A DNA stretch of 18,852 bases from Nocardioides sp. (lineage in GTDB: Bacteria > Actinomycetota > Actinomycetes > Propionibacteriales > Nocardioidaceae), in contig JARICB010000277.1 of the NCBI GenBank assembly GCA_029264225.1, positions 1-18,852 of the forward strand. Reading direction: 5' to 3'. This document shows positions 1-6,602 of this stretch, one piece after another; position 1 is the stretch's first letter; every line of letters begins with the position of its first letter. Below the pieces are notes generated by a model. The model was not told where the DNA came from. It was given only the letters and a program-made list of their open reading frames with translations, and made no database searches. Position numbers and translations under genes: made by a program.

Positions 1-308
1 ATGACGGTCGGCCCGGTCTTGGCATAGCGCAGCCGTCGGGTCTCCCCGCCGAGGATGGTGACAAGTTCCTCGTTGACGATCTTGATGACCTGCTGGGCCG
101 GGTTCAGCGCCTGGCTGACCTCGGAACCTCGCGCTCGTTCCTTGACCGCGGCCACGAACTCCTTGACCACCGGCAGGGCGACGTCGGCCTCGAGCAGCGC
201 GATCCGGATCTCACGTGCGGTCGCGTCAATGTCGGCCTCGGAGAGCCGACCCTTGCCACGGAGATTCTTGAAGGTATCGGCGAGCCGGTCGGAAAGAGTG
301 GCAAACAA
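1..308 (-). CDS. ffh: Signal recognition particle protein Ffh (SRP54), N-terminal part
   Basis: Ffh is the GTPase subunit of the signal recognition particle, which binds 4.5S RNA and delivers nascent membrane and secreted proteins to FtsY. The minus-strand reading frame begins MFATLSDRLADTFKNLRGKG and continues through the helical N domain (LSEADID, REIRIALLEADVALPVV). It is cut by the window edge at about residue 102, just after KTGPTVI and before the G-domain P-loop. A TTG start at 308 is chosen because Ffh homologues begin with this MFATLSDRL sequence, and AAGGA lies about 10 nt upstream. The ORF could be read further upstream, but nothing there looks like Ffh. It lies 65 bp downstream of glnD on the same strand with no evident terminator between, so co-transcription is likely. 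Only the C-terminal end is missing from view; the identification is secure. Confidence 0.93.
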   Translation of the reverse strand, partial: MFATLSDRLADTFKNLRGKGRLSEADIDATAREIRIALLEADVALPVVKEFVAAVKERARGSEVSQALNPAQQVIKIVNEELVTILGGETRRLRYAKTGPTV

Positions 309-373
309 CGTGGAGTCAGTCCTTGGGGATGCGCGAGACAGCGGTCGGTTCAGCCTACTTGGTCTTGCGCTAC

Positions 374-2590
374 TCACGTGAGGGCGGCGCGAACGGCGTG
401 GGCCGCCTCGGCGGCTCGCTCGTCGCTGAGACGGCCGGCGGCGTGCTCCTGAAGGTAGAAGACGTCCACGGACTGCGGCCCGACCCTGGACAGGTGTGCG
501 GAGCGAACGGAGATTTTGTGGGCGGCCAGCGCGGCACACACCAGATGTAGGCCGCCGGGTCGGTCGTCCATCCGCACCTCGAGCACCGTCGAGCGCCACG
601 ACTCCTCGGCTCGGACGGCGACCAGTGGCTCCAACCGACTCCCGCCAGGCCCTACCAGCCGCCGTGTTGCACTCCCGCGGTCAGCACTCACCACGGCAAG
701 TCGCTCTCGCAGCACGACCGGGTCCGGGTCGACCTCGTCCACCTCCCAGACCGACACCCCTACGGGCCCGCTCGGATGGTCCTGGGCCCACACCCGCGCC
801 GATCGCACCCCTACGCGCACCAGGGCCAGCGTGGCCGCCACGTCGGCCAGCAGCCCGACCCGGTCGGGTGCCACTACCGTGATCCGTGCCCCACCGGGGG
901 ATGTGTCAACGCCTATCCAGGTCTGCCCGCGGCCCACCTCTGCGGGCACATCAGCCCACTCGTGCAGCTCGGCAACCGCAGGACCGCCGGCACGCTCGAG
1001 TGCCCGCTCGGCCAGCCGCGTGACCAGTCCAGCGCGCCAGGATGACCAGGCCTTGCTCGCCGTCGCCCGGGCGTCGGCCTCCGTCAGGGCGAGCAGCAGC
1101 TGCAGCGCCTCGGCGTCCGGCACGAGCGCGAGCAGCGAATCCACGGTCGCCGGGTCCTCGGGGTCGCGTGAGGTGGCCAGCTGCGCCAACAGCAGGTGGC
1201 GGCGTACGAGCAGCGCGATCAGTTCCACCGCCCGGTCGTCGAAGCCCATCCGTTGAGCGACCGTCCGCGCCACTGGCTCGCCGGCCACCGAGTGATCGGT
1301 GAACCCGCCCTTGCCGATGTCGTGCAACAGGGCGCTGACCAACAGCACGTCGGGCCGGGCCACCCGACGGATCAGGACCGAGGCTTCGATACAGGTCTCG
1401 ATCAGGTGCCGATCGACCGTGAACCGGTGGACGATCGAGGCGTGTGGCAGCAGTCGGACCGGTTCCCACTCCGGCAGCAGCAGAGTCAGCGCGCCTGTCT
1501 CCTCGAGGGTCTCCCAGACCCCCTGGAGGCCTGGGCCGGACGCCAACAGCTCGACCATCGCGTGGCGCGCCTCGATCGGCCAGGGATCTGGCAGCGGGGC
1601 ACACTCGCGTGCCAGCCTGCTGGCGGTCGCTGGCGCGAGCACGGCGTCACGGGTCGCCGCCGCTGCGGCAGCGCGGAGCAGCAGCACGGGATCTCGGTCT
1701 GGGCGAGCCCGGGTATCGAGCACCACCTCACCGCGGGACAGGGCCAGGCCGGACCCGATCGGCTCCAACGCAGGCGTGCGTGCGCTGCGCACCGACGTAG
1801 GCCGCGCCAGCACGGCCCCTACCCGGCGCCAGGTGAGCCGCGAGAGATGGGTCATCCGGCGGCCGAGTTCGCGGACTCGACGTTGCGCCGCCAGCGCGTC
1901 GGGCAGTTCGAGTCCGACCGCGAGGCGGTCCCAGAGCTCGGGGACCACCCGGTCCGTAGGGCGATGCGTCTCGGCATGCAGCAGGTCGCGGAAGTCGAGC
2001 AGCGCCTGCCTCGATCGCTCCAGCTCCGGACTCGACACGTCGACCAGCCAGGTGGACCCCAGCGCCTTCAGCACGGTGGCGTCGCGCAGCCCGCCCTCCG
2101 CCTCCTTGATGTCGGGCACCGAGACGTGCGCCAGTTCCCCTACGACCGCATGCCGCTTGGCCACCAGGGAGCGCACCTCCGGCAACCGACTCCGGGCCTC
2201 ACGGCGCCAATCCGCCAACACCGTGGTGCGCAGACGCAGGCTCAAGTGCGGGTCTCCGGCCAGATGCCTCACATCGAGCAGCCCGAGGGCGACCTTCACA
2301 TCGCCGGCGGCGGCCGCCACCATCTCGGGTAGCGACCGCACCGAATGGTCGAGCCGGGCCCCGGAGTCCCACAGCGGATACCAGAGTTGCTCGGCCACGC
2401 CGCCCGGATCGACACCGATGTCGTGGACAAGCACTACGTCCAGGTCCGAGAAGGGTGCCAATTCCCCGCGGCCGTAACCGCCGACCGCAACGAGGGCCAC
2501 GCCCACCTCGGGGCCCTCGCAGGCGGCGTACGCCGAGCGACACAGCTCGTCGGCCGCCGTCGTGCGGGCCTTCCGTTCGCTCGCAGTCAC
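374..2590 (-). CDS. glnD: [Protein-PII] uridylyl/adenylyltransferase GlnD
   Basis: GlnD is the bifunctional nitrogen sensor that nucleotidylates and de-modifies PII. In studied actinobacteria the modification is adenylylation of GlnK. The 738-residue protein has the family's domain order. The nucleotidyltransferase motif GGYGRGEL is at 37-44, with the catalytic acidic pair in SDLD at 48-51. The linker signature KEAEGGLRD is near 162-170. An HD phosphohydrolase domain carries HDIGKG at 423-428. Two C-terminal ACT domains (DRVGLLADV near 575, DRPGGLHLV near 675) bind glutamine. The GTG start at 2590 follows a modest AGG-type ribosome site, and an in-frame stop upstream excludes a much longer form. 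The N-terminal region before GGYGRGEL is somewhat short. The gene is separated from amt-glnB by the 7.7-kb insert, and a GlnR-like box lies about 60 bp upstream. Confidence 0.95.
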   Translation of the reverse strand: MTASERKARTTAADELCRSAYAACEGPEVGVALVAVGGYGRGELAPFSDLDVVLVHDIGVDPGGVAEQLWYPLWDSGARLDHSVRSLPEMVAAAAGDVKVALGLLDVRHLAGDPHLSLRLRTTVLADWRREARSRLPEVRSLVAKRHAVVGELAHVSVPDIKEAEGGLRDATVLKALGSTWLVDVSSPELERSRQALLDFRDLLHAETHRPTDRVVPELWDRLAVGLELPDALAAQRRVRELGRRMTHLSRLTWRRVGAVLARPTSVRSARTPALEPIGSGLALSRGEVVLDTRARPDRDPVLLLRAAAAAATRDAVLAPATASRLARECAPLPDPWPIEARHAMVELLASGPGLQGVWETLEETGALTLLLPEWEPVRLLPHASIVHRFTVDRHLIETCIEASVLIRRVARPDVLLVSALLHDIGKGGFTDHSVAGEPVARTVAQRMGFDDRAVELIALLVRRHLLLAQLATSRDPEDPATVDSLLALVPDAEALQLLLALTEADARATASKAWSSWRAGLVTRLAERALERAGGPAVAELHEWADVPAEVGRGQTWIGVDTSPGGARITVVAPDRVGLLADVAATLALVRVGVRSARVWAQDHPSGPVGVSVWEVDEVDPDPVVLRERLAVVSADRGSATRRLVGPGGSRLEPLVAVRAEESWRSTVLEVRMDDRPGGLHLVCAALAAHKISVRSAHLSRVGPQSVDVFYLQEHAAGRLSDERAAEAAHAVRAALT

Positions 2591-2646
2591 CTTCGCCTCA
2601 TGGGCGCAACCATGCGGGTCCCGCGTTTCACCGCTGCACCCACGTT

Positions 2647-2662
2647 GTTTCGGCTAGGTAAC
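2647..2662 (-). promoter_or_regulatory. GlnR-type half-box upstream of glnD
   Basis: Read on the minus strand the sequence is GTTAC-ctagcc-GAAAC. This matches every constrained position of the actinobacterial GlnR site unit (gTnAC, six bases, GaAAC). It lies 57-72 bp upstream of the glnD start, a reasonable distance for a transcriptional activator. Only one a-b unit is visible; the following unit of the full four-half-site consensus is not recognisable. This would give glnD its own nitrogen control. The match is seen in the sequence; its use by GlnR is inference. Confidence 0.55.
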
Positions 2663-2777
2663 ACCCCCCACCGTCGTCGTTCTCCGGTCGAACGATCAGC
2701 CCCGCCGTATGGTGGAGTCACCACAACGCATCACTCGGGCCTGTCGTTCTTGATCTGCATCAGGAGGTTCTTCGCCC

Positions 2778-3005
2778 ATGGATGTCTCGCCCCCGAGCGG
2801 GCCTCGCAGCAGCGACGGAGTACTCGTGATCCGAGCCGTGGCCACCGGCGAGGGCCAGCACCTGTTCCGGATCAGCGCTGTCGCCGATCCCGGAGAGTCC
2901 CCCGCCAACTCCGCACCCCCGGCATCCTTTACGGCGACCGATCCGGACGAAGTCGTGACCAGAGTCCGCGCCTGGCTCGACTCCCTGACTCAGCGGCCAG
3001 ATTGA
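2778..3005 (+). CDS. Small 75-aa protein of unknown function
   Basis: I do not recognise this protein. It has an excellent AGGAGG ribosome-binding site at 2762-2767, 10 nt before the ATG, and strongly GC-biased third codon positions, so it is probably translated. After a flexible Ser/Pro-rich N-terminus there are two likely beta strands (VLVIRAVA, HLFRISAVA), a Pro/Ala-rich loop, and a C-terminal amphipathic helix (DEVVTRVRAWLDSL). It has no signal peptide, membrane segment or cysteine. It is divergent from glnD and convergent with the CxxC-repeat gene, whose 3' end it overlaps by 16 bp. A TATGGT hexamer at 2708-2713 could be its -10 element. It sits at the edge of the insert, so it may belong either to the peptide system or to the native glnD neighbourhood. 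Confidence 0.75.
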   Translation: MDVSPPSGPRSSDGVLVIRAVATGEGQHLFRISAVADPGESPANSAPPASFTATDPDEVVTRVRAWLDSLTQRPD

Positions 3006-3733
3006 TGGCGCGGCGCCGCGGCCACCTCCGGCGTACTGTCCACCTCCGCGGAGAGCACCTCAGCGCCGAGGTCGGCGACGACCAGCGACTCCAGGTCGGC
3101 GAGTGCTGCCTCCTCCCCGTCGCCTCGGTGACTGCGCGGGGTAGGCGCACCGTCGTTCACCGCCGGAGGAGTTCGCAGCAATGTGGCCTGCTCGGCCATC
3201 CACACCCGAAGTTCGTCGATGGACGCCTCCGAAAGCCTGCGGGCATGCTCGTCCATCACGACCAACTGGAAGGCCAGTGAGGAACTGCGGCAACCCTCGC
3301 ACGCCGCATTGACGGCCATCGCCCTGTTGTTGGGGATCGCCGCTGGCAGGCCGCGCAGCACCACGACCTGGACCGAGAGCGCCGTGGCCGAGCAGCTCTG
3401 GCACTCCTTCGCCCAGGCGATTGCCGCATTGTCGAGCTGGGCCTGCCCGGCCCGGGCGACGTAGACGACCTGCAGTGCGGCACTGTCGCCGCTGCACCCG
3501 TCGCAGGTCGCGGAGCTCGTGGCACTGGCATCGGCCTTGACATCGCGGTTGCGTGAGGACACGGCCGCGAAGGCGTCGTCGACGACGGCCGGCAGCGCCG
3601 CCGACGGCTGGGCACTGGCCACGAGGTCGAGGTCGCGTCGACCCGTATCGGGGTGCGCCGCTGACGACGATCCGGTGGCGCCCGCCAACAGAACTCCCAG
3701 CACGGCGTACGCGGCGACCGCTCCGCGCTTCAC
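2990..3733 (-). CDS. Secreted protein with three 34-residue CxxC repeats
   Basis: This 247-aa protein begins with a signal peptide: KR, then a hydrophobic stretch AVAAYAVLGVLLAGATG, then SSSAA. It contains three CxxC pairs at residues 77/80, 111/114 and 145/148, an exact 34-residue period. Each pair is followed at fixed distance by a hydrophobic-Q-V segment (AALQVV, LSVQVVV, LAFQLVV), and the second and third are preceded by Asn/Ala-rich stretches (DNAAIAWAKE, NNRAMAVNAA). The rest of the C-terminus is acidic and low-complexity. The GTG start at 3733 has GGAGG 7 nt upstream and overlaps the stop of the protease/ATPase gene by 4 bp (GTGA), so the two are translationally coupled. The six regular cysteines suggest disulfides or metal binding outside the cell. 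I know of no named function. The repeat resembles the C-terminal segment of the two small peptides encoded upstream. Confidence 0.85.
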   Translation of the reverse strand: MKRGAVAAYAVLGVLLAGATGSSSAAHPDTGRRDLDLVASAQPSAALPAVVDDAFAAVSSRNRDVKADASATSSATCDGCSGDSAALQVVYVARAGQAQLDNAAIAWAKECQSCSATALSVQVVVLRGLPAAIPNNRAMAVNAACEGCRSSSLAFQLVVMDEHARRLSEASIDELRVWMAEQATLLRTPPAVNDGAPTPRSHRGDGEEAALADLESLVVADLGAEVLSAEVDSTPEVAAAPRHQSGR

Positions 3734-6030
3734 GGTCGTACCTCCAGTCGTGCGAAGTTGTCGGCGACGGCGGCGGCGATCTCCACCATGCTGTCCCTGG
3801 TCTTGCGATTGAGATCTGACATGTCGGTCTGTGCTCCCTGCTCGAGGGTGTCGTCCCACGGGACGCTCACCACGTGTTCACATCGCTTCTCGAAGTGACG
3901 GCGCATCAGGTCGGGCGGTGCGCCGCCGTGGCGTTCTGCGTTGATGACCACGACGGTGCTGGAGACCAGCTCGCCGTAGCCGTGCTCGTCCATCCAGTCC
4001 AGCGTGAGAGCAGCAGCCCGGCCGCCGTCCAGGCCGGGCCGGAGCACCAGGACCACCTGGTCCGCTTCGGCCAGGAGGCCCTGGTTGGCGGAGTCGAGGA
4101 TGCCCGTCCCTGTGTCGAGCAGGATCAGGTTGTAGTAGTGGTCCAGCAGGTCGATCAGCCGGTGATAGTCGGTGCGCCCGAGCGCCATCCCGATGCTCGG
4201 GTCGTCGTCGGAGGCGAGCACCTCCAACCGCGACTCAGTGGCTTGCGAGGTGTAGCCCCGCAGCGCCGCATAGCTGTCGATGTCGTCGATGTCGCGCAGC
4301 ACGTCGGTGACGTTTCGATCATGGGGCGGCGCCACCCGGTGTGCGAGGTTGCCCGCGTCGGGGTTGGCGTCCACCGCGATCACCCGGTCGCCGCGAAGCA
4401 TCGCGAACGTGCTGCCCAGCGCCAGTGCGATCGTGGTCTTGCCCACCCCACCCTTCCGGCTCATCACCACGACCCGCCGTGATCCGTCGATGGGCGTGCG
4501 CAGCCTGCGCCTGAGTTCCTCCCGCTGCCGCTCCTGCCTGCTCGGGCCGGGGTTGTAGGCGTGCGCGGTGCCCCGGTAGATGGCGCGTCGCCACCCGTGG
4601 TCGGGGATCCAGACGTGCGGTCCCCGCATCCGAGCGTCGGTGAAATCTGCCGCGGACAGCGCCGGTAGTGGACCTTGGGCGACCACGTCCGGCGCGGCGC
4701 CGAGGGTCATGGATTCCTTCTCCGGTCGGTTCCGTCGCGACAGCCGGCTCTGGAGCCAACGAGCCGCGATCGTGCAAAGGCGCCACAGCACGACCGCCAT
4801 CCCCACGAGCGGGATCAGGATCAATACCGACGACAGGATCGCCAGGATCATCGCGAGCCAGTCCTGTCGCCGCCAGGCGACGTCGAGTACCGCCCACTGG
4901 AGTTCGAGACCTGCTCGCCCGCGGGCGACGAACTCCGGCATGCTCCAGATCGCCCAGACGAGGGCGAAGAGCAGCAGCGGCACCACGGACACCACCCATC
5001 CGGTCACGAGCCGGCGGGCATAGGGACGCAGCTCGAGCACCTTGGGTTCGGGCGGACGCCCGGGCCGCAAGCTGCGCAGCACCGGGCCGACCCGCGCGAA
5101 CAGATCGGGGACACCGGCGAGGTCGGCCAGCACGTAGTAGCCGTCGAAGCGCACCACGGGGATCAGCTGTTGCACCATCTGGATCTGCATCACCACAGCA
5201 GTGAGCAGCAGCACGCCGCTCCCGGTGGCGGCATGACCGGCCGCCAGCGCCAGTACGCACAGCACGTTGAAGTGGAGACCACCGAGATCTGTACGGATCC
5301 GACCACCCCGGCCGAGCCGGTAGGAGTCGGTGACGTCGGTGTAGAACGCCGGGAAGACGATGTAGATCCCGACGCCGATCTCACCGGGCATCGCCCCGCC
5401 GTATCTGCACGCCGCCGCGTGCCCGAGCTCGTGCACGACAGCACCCAGGGTCAGCAGAGCGTAGATGAGCAACGCGCGGGTCGGGTTCGCGAACAGCTCC
5501 GTCACTGCCCCCCAGAAGTCTCCGGTGAACCACAGGTTGAGGTCCGCGATGACCAGAGCCGCGAGGACAAGGCCGACCACCGGCGGCCAGAAGGCCGGCG
5601 TGAGCCAGCTGGCCAGACGCCTCGTCCAGCGCGCCGTGATGAGCGTCCCCTTCGCGGTGAGCGAAAGCAGTGGTTGCGCTCGCGGCGGTCGGAGCGGCTC
5701 AGCGTCCTCGTCGAGCAGGACCAACCCCATGGGTTCGAGGCGGGTGGTGATGAGGTGCTCGAGCCCCTCCGTCGTCAGCGTCCGTCCGTACGCCGCGCTG
5801 ACGGCCTGCGCCACCTCCTGCGAGGGGCGCGGCGGCTCGACATGCAGAGCGACCAGGTGGAGCAGCTCGGAGAGCTGGACCACCTGGTCGTCCGTACGTC
5901 GCACGAGGTAGGCCGTATCCCGAAGGCCGGACCCCTGGACGGGCCCGAGGAACTGCAGGCCCGCGGCTCGACGCCAACGCCACTCGGGCGTGGGTGGTGG
6001 GGCGCACGGGTCGTCAGTCTCAGGATTCAT
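3730..6030 (-). CDS. PqqD-like/M50 metalloprotease fused to an ESX-type MinD-like ATPase
   Basis: This 766-aa protein joins three parts. Residues about 35-110 resemble a PqqD/RRE-like winged-helix domain (QVVQLSELLHLV, then GRTLTTEGLEHL). Residues about 120-425 form a multi-spanning membrane zinc protease of the peptidase M50 'peptide zinc metalloprotease' type, with HELGH at 200-204 and FDGYYVLADLAGVPDL at 295-310 supplying the third ligand. Residues about 480-766 are a MinD/ParA-type ATPase. It has a deviant Walker A KGGVGKTT at 526-533, VDANPDAGN at 553-561 and LILLDTG at 635-641. The approach segment (YNPGPS at 492-497) resembles MinD-like ATPases of type VII secretion such as EspI. The ATG at 6030 is chosen by homology-like content although its ribosome site is poor. 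A GTG at 6093 would add 21 residues. The four-gene context suggests it processes or exports the peptides encoded just upstream; that is inference. Confidence 0.9.
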   Translation of the reverse strand: MNPETDDPCAPPPTPEWRWRRAAGLQFLGPVQGSGLRDTAYLVRRTDDQVVQLSELLHLVALHVEPPRPSQEVAQAVSAAYGRTLTTEGLEHLITTRLEPMGLVLLDEDAEPLRPPRAQPLLSLTAKGTLITARWTRRLASWLTPAFWPPVVGLVLAALVIADLNLWFTGDFWGAVTELFANPTRALLIYALLTLGAVVHELGHAAACRYGGAMPGEIGVGIYIVFPAFYTDVTDSYRLGRGGRIRTDLGGLHFNVLCVLALAAGHAATGSGVLLLTAVVMQIQMVQQLIPVVRFDGYYVLADLAGVPDLFARVGPVLRSLRPGRPPEPKVLELRPYARRLVTGWVVSVVPLLLFALVWAIWSMPEFVARGRAGLELQWAVLDVAWRRQDWLAMILAILSSVLILIPLVGMAVVLWRLCTIAARWLQSRLSRRNRPEKESMTLGAAPDVVAQGPLPALSAADFTDARMRGPHVWIPDHGWRRAIYRGTAHAYNPGPSRQERQREELRRRLRTPIDGSRRVVVMSRKGGVGKTTIALALGSTFAMLRGDRVIAVDANPDAGNLAHRVAPPHDRNVTDVLRDIDDIDSYAALRGYTSQATESRLEVLASDDDPSIGMALGRTDYHRLIDLLDHYYNLILLDTGTGILDSANQGLLAEADQVVLVLRPGLDGGRAAALTLDWMDEHGYGELVSSTVVVINAERHGGAPPDLMRRHFEKRCEHVVSVPWDDTLEQGAQTDMSDLNRKTRDSMVEIAAAVADNFARLEVRP

Positions 6031-6031
6031 C

Positions 6032-6096
6032 GCTCTGGTGTGCTCTGGGTGTCGGTAAGGAATGAGGACGACGGGTGCGCCAGAGCAACACACCCG
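6032..6096 (-). promoter_or_regulatory. Possible translational-control leader before the protease/ATPase gene
   Basis: Between the second peptide gene and the ATG at 6030 there is no convincing Shine-Dalgarno site. An 8-bp inverted pair is present: TGCTCTGG at 6041-6048 and CCAGAGCA at 6080-6087. A second copy of the GCTCTGG arm lies at 6032-6038, directly against the start codon. The distal arm could therefore pair with either copy. A weaker 6-bp pair (6072-6077 with 6091-6096) overlaps. This may be chance. Confidence 0.25.
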
Positions 6097-6120
6097 CCGC
6101 CTGGTCGGTGGCCCTGGTCG

Positions 6121-6333
6121 TCAGGGCATCTGCACCGAGGCGAGGTACTGCATCGCGAGCGCATTGGCCTGCGAGTTGATGGTGGCTGCGTTCACGGAGA
6201 TGGCGAGGTTGACCCCCACGATGTTCGTGACGTTGACACAGGCGAATTGGCAACTCAGCGTTTCGCGACGAGGTAGGGCAACGGCCGTCTCTGCATCGAG
6301 TTCGCGCACCGCGATCTCTGGTCGTCTGGACAT
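6121..6333 (-). CDS. Short leader-type peptide 2 (70 aa), Asn/Ala-rich, two Cys
   Basis: This is a 70-residue peptide starting at the ATG at 6333, with GGGAGGTGA just upstream. Longer in-frame starts would overrun that ribosome site. Residues 1-26 look like a leader: basic start, ELDAE at 11-15, and LPRRETL at 20-26. The remainder is a hydrophobic core rich in Asn, Ala, Val and Ser with Cys28 and Cys32, ending VNAATINSQANALAMQ at 47-62 then YLASVQMP. The leader block and the C-terminal block both align with peptide 1, although the middle differs. There is no classical signal peptide and no enzyme motif. Gene order (peptide, peptide, protease/ATPase) suggests a substrate of the downstream enzyme. 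I infer a ribosomally made, proteolytically matured peptide, but no modification enzyme such as a radical SAM or cyclodehydratase is visible. Confidence 0.85.
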   Translation of the reverse strand: MSRRPEIAVRELDAETAVALPRRETLSCQFACVNVTNIVGVNLAISVNAATINSQANALAMQYLASVQMP

Positions 6334-6366
6334 TCGGTTCACCTCCCTCCGCTGGCTCATGTGCGG

Positions 6367-6398
6367 GAAGCGTGGCCTCCACCAAGAGGCCACGCTTC
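6367..6398 (-). terminator. Perfect 13-bp hairpin between the two peptide genes
   Basis: GAAGCGTGGCCTC at 6367-6379 and its exact reverse complement at 6386-6398 flank a 6-nt loop. The hairpin lies 6 nt past the stop of peptide 1 and about 33 nt before the start of peptide 2. No T-tract follows on the minus strand, so it may be an actinobacterial-style terminator with partial readthrough, or a 3' stabiliser. Either would raise peptide 1 transcript above the rest of the operon. The structure is seen directly; the role is inferred. Confidence 0.75.
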
Positions 6399-6404
6399 AT
6401 CGGA

Positions 6405-6602
6405 TCACCCCTGGGAAACCGAGATCGTCTGCACGGCGGCGCTGTTCGCCATCGAGTAGAAGGACGCGGCGTTCAGGGCCAACGACGAGTTGGACGCCAT
6501 GATTGAGGCCCAGTTCGTGTTGCCGAAGGTGAGCGTCTCCCGGGTGGGCAGAAGCTCGGTGAGCTCGCTGTCGAGCTCCGTGATGGTCAGTTCCTTGCGC
6601 AT
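6405..6602 (-). CDS. Short leader-type peptide 1 (65 aa), Asn/Ala/Ser-rich
   Basis: This is a 65-residue peptide with an ideal ribosome site (GGGAGGTGA, with 7 nt between GGAGG and the ATG at 6602). An in-frame start upstream would only extend it through that site. The N-terminal part MRKELTITELDSELTELLP is acidic and leader-like, and LPTRETL at 19-25 matches LPRRETL of peptide 2. The rest is rich in Asn, Ser and Ala with no Cys: NTNWASIMASN, then LALNAASFYSMANSAAVQ at 41-58 and TISVSQG. It is the first gene of the four-gene minus-strand operon and is followed by a strong hairpin, the usual position for a highly expressed structural peptide. I cannot assign it to a named RiPP or bacteriocin class. 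It could instead be a structural, fibre-forming peptide. Confidence 0.85.
   Translation of the reverse strand: MRKELTITELDSELTELLPTRETLTFGNTNWASIMASNSSLALNAASFYSMANSAAVQTISVSQG

Noticed and set aside
1196..2477. Long plus-strand open frames opposite glnD
   Set aside because: They are antisense shadows of a well-recognised glnD frame, with low-complexity Arg/Ser/Pro-rich translations and no ribosome sites.
4675..6276. 533-codon plus-strand frame opposite the protease/ATPase
   Set aside because: The minus strand has clear HELGH and KGGVGKTT motifs. The plus product is a His/Gln/Arg-rich shadow that also runs across the peptide 2 gene.
3730..6602. A full type VII (ESX) secretion locus
   Set aside because: Only the MinD-like ATPase resembles ESX components. 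There is no EccC, EccB/D/E, mycosin or WXG100 gene in the window.
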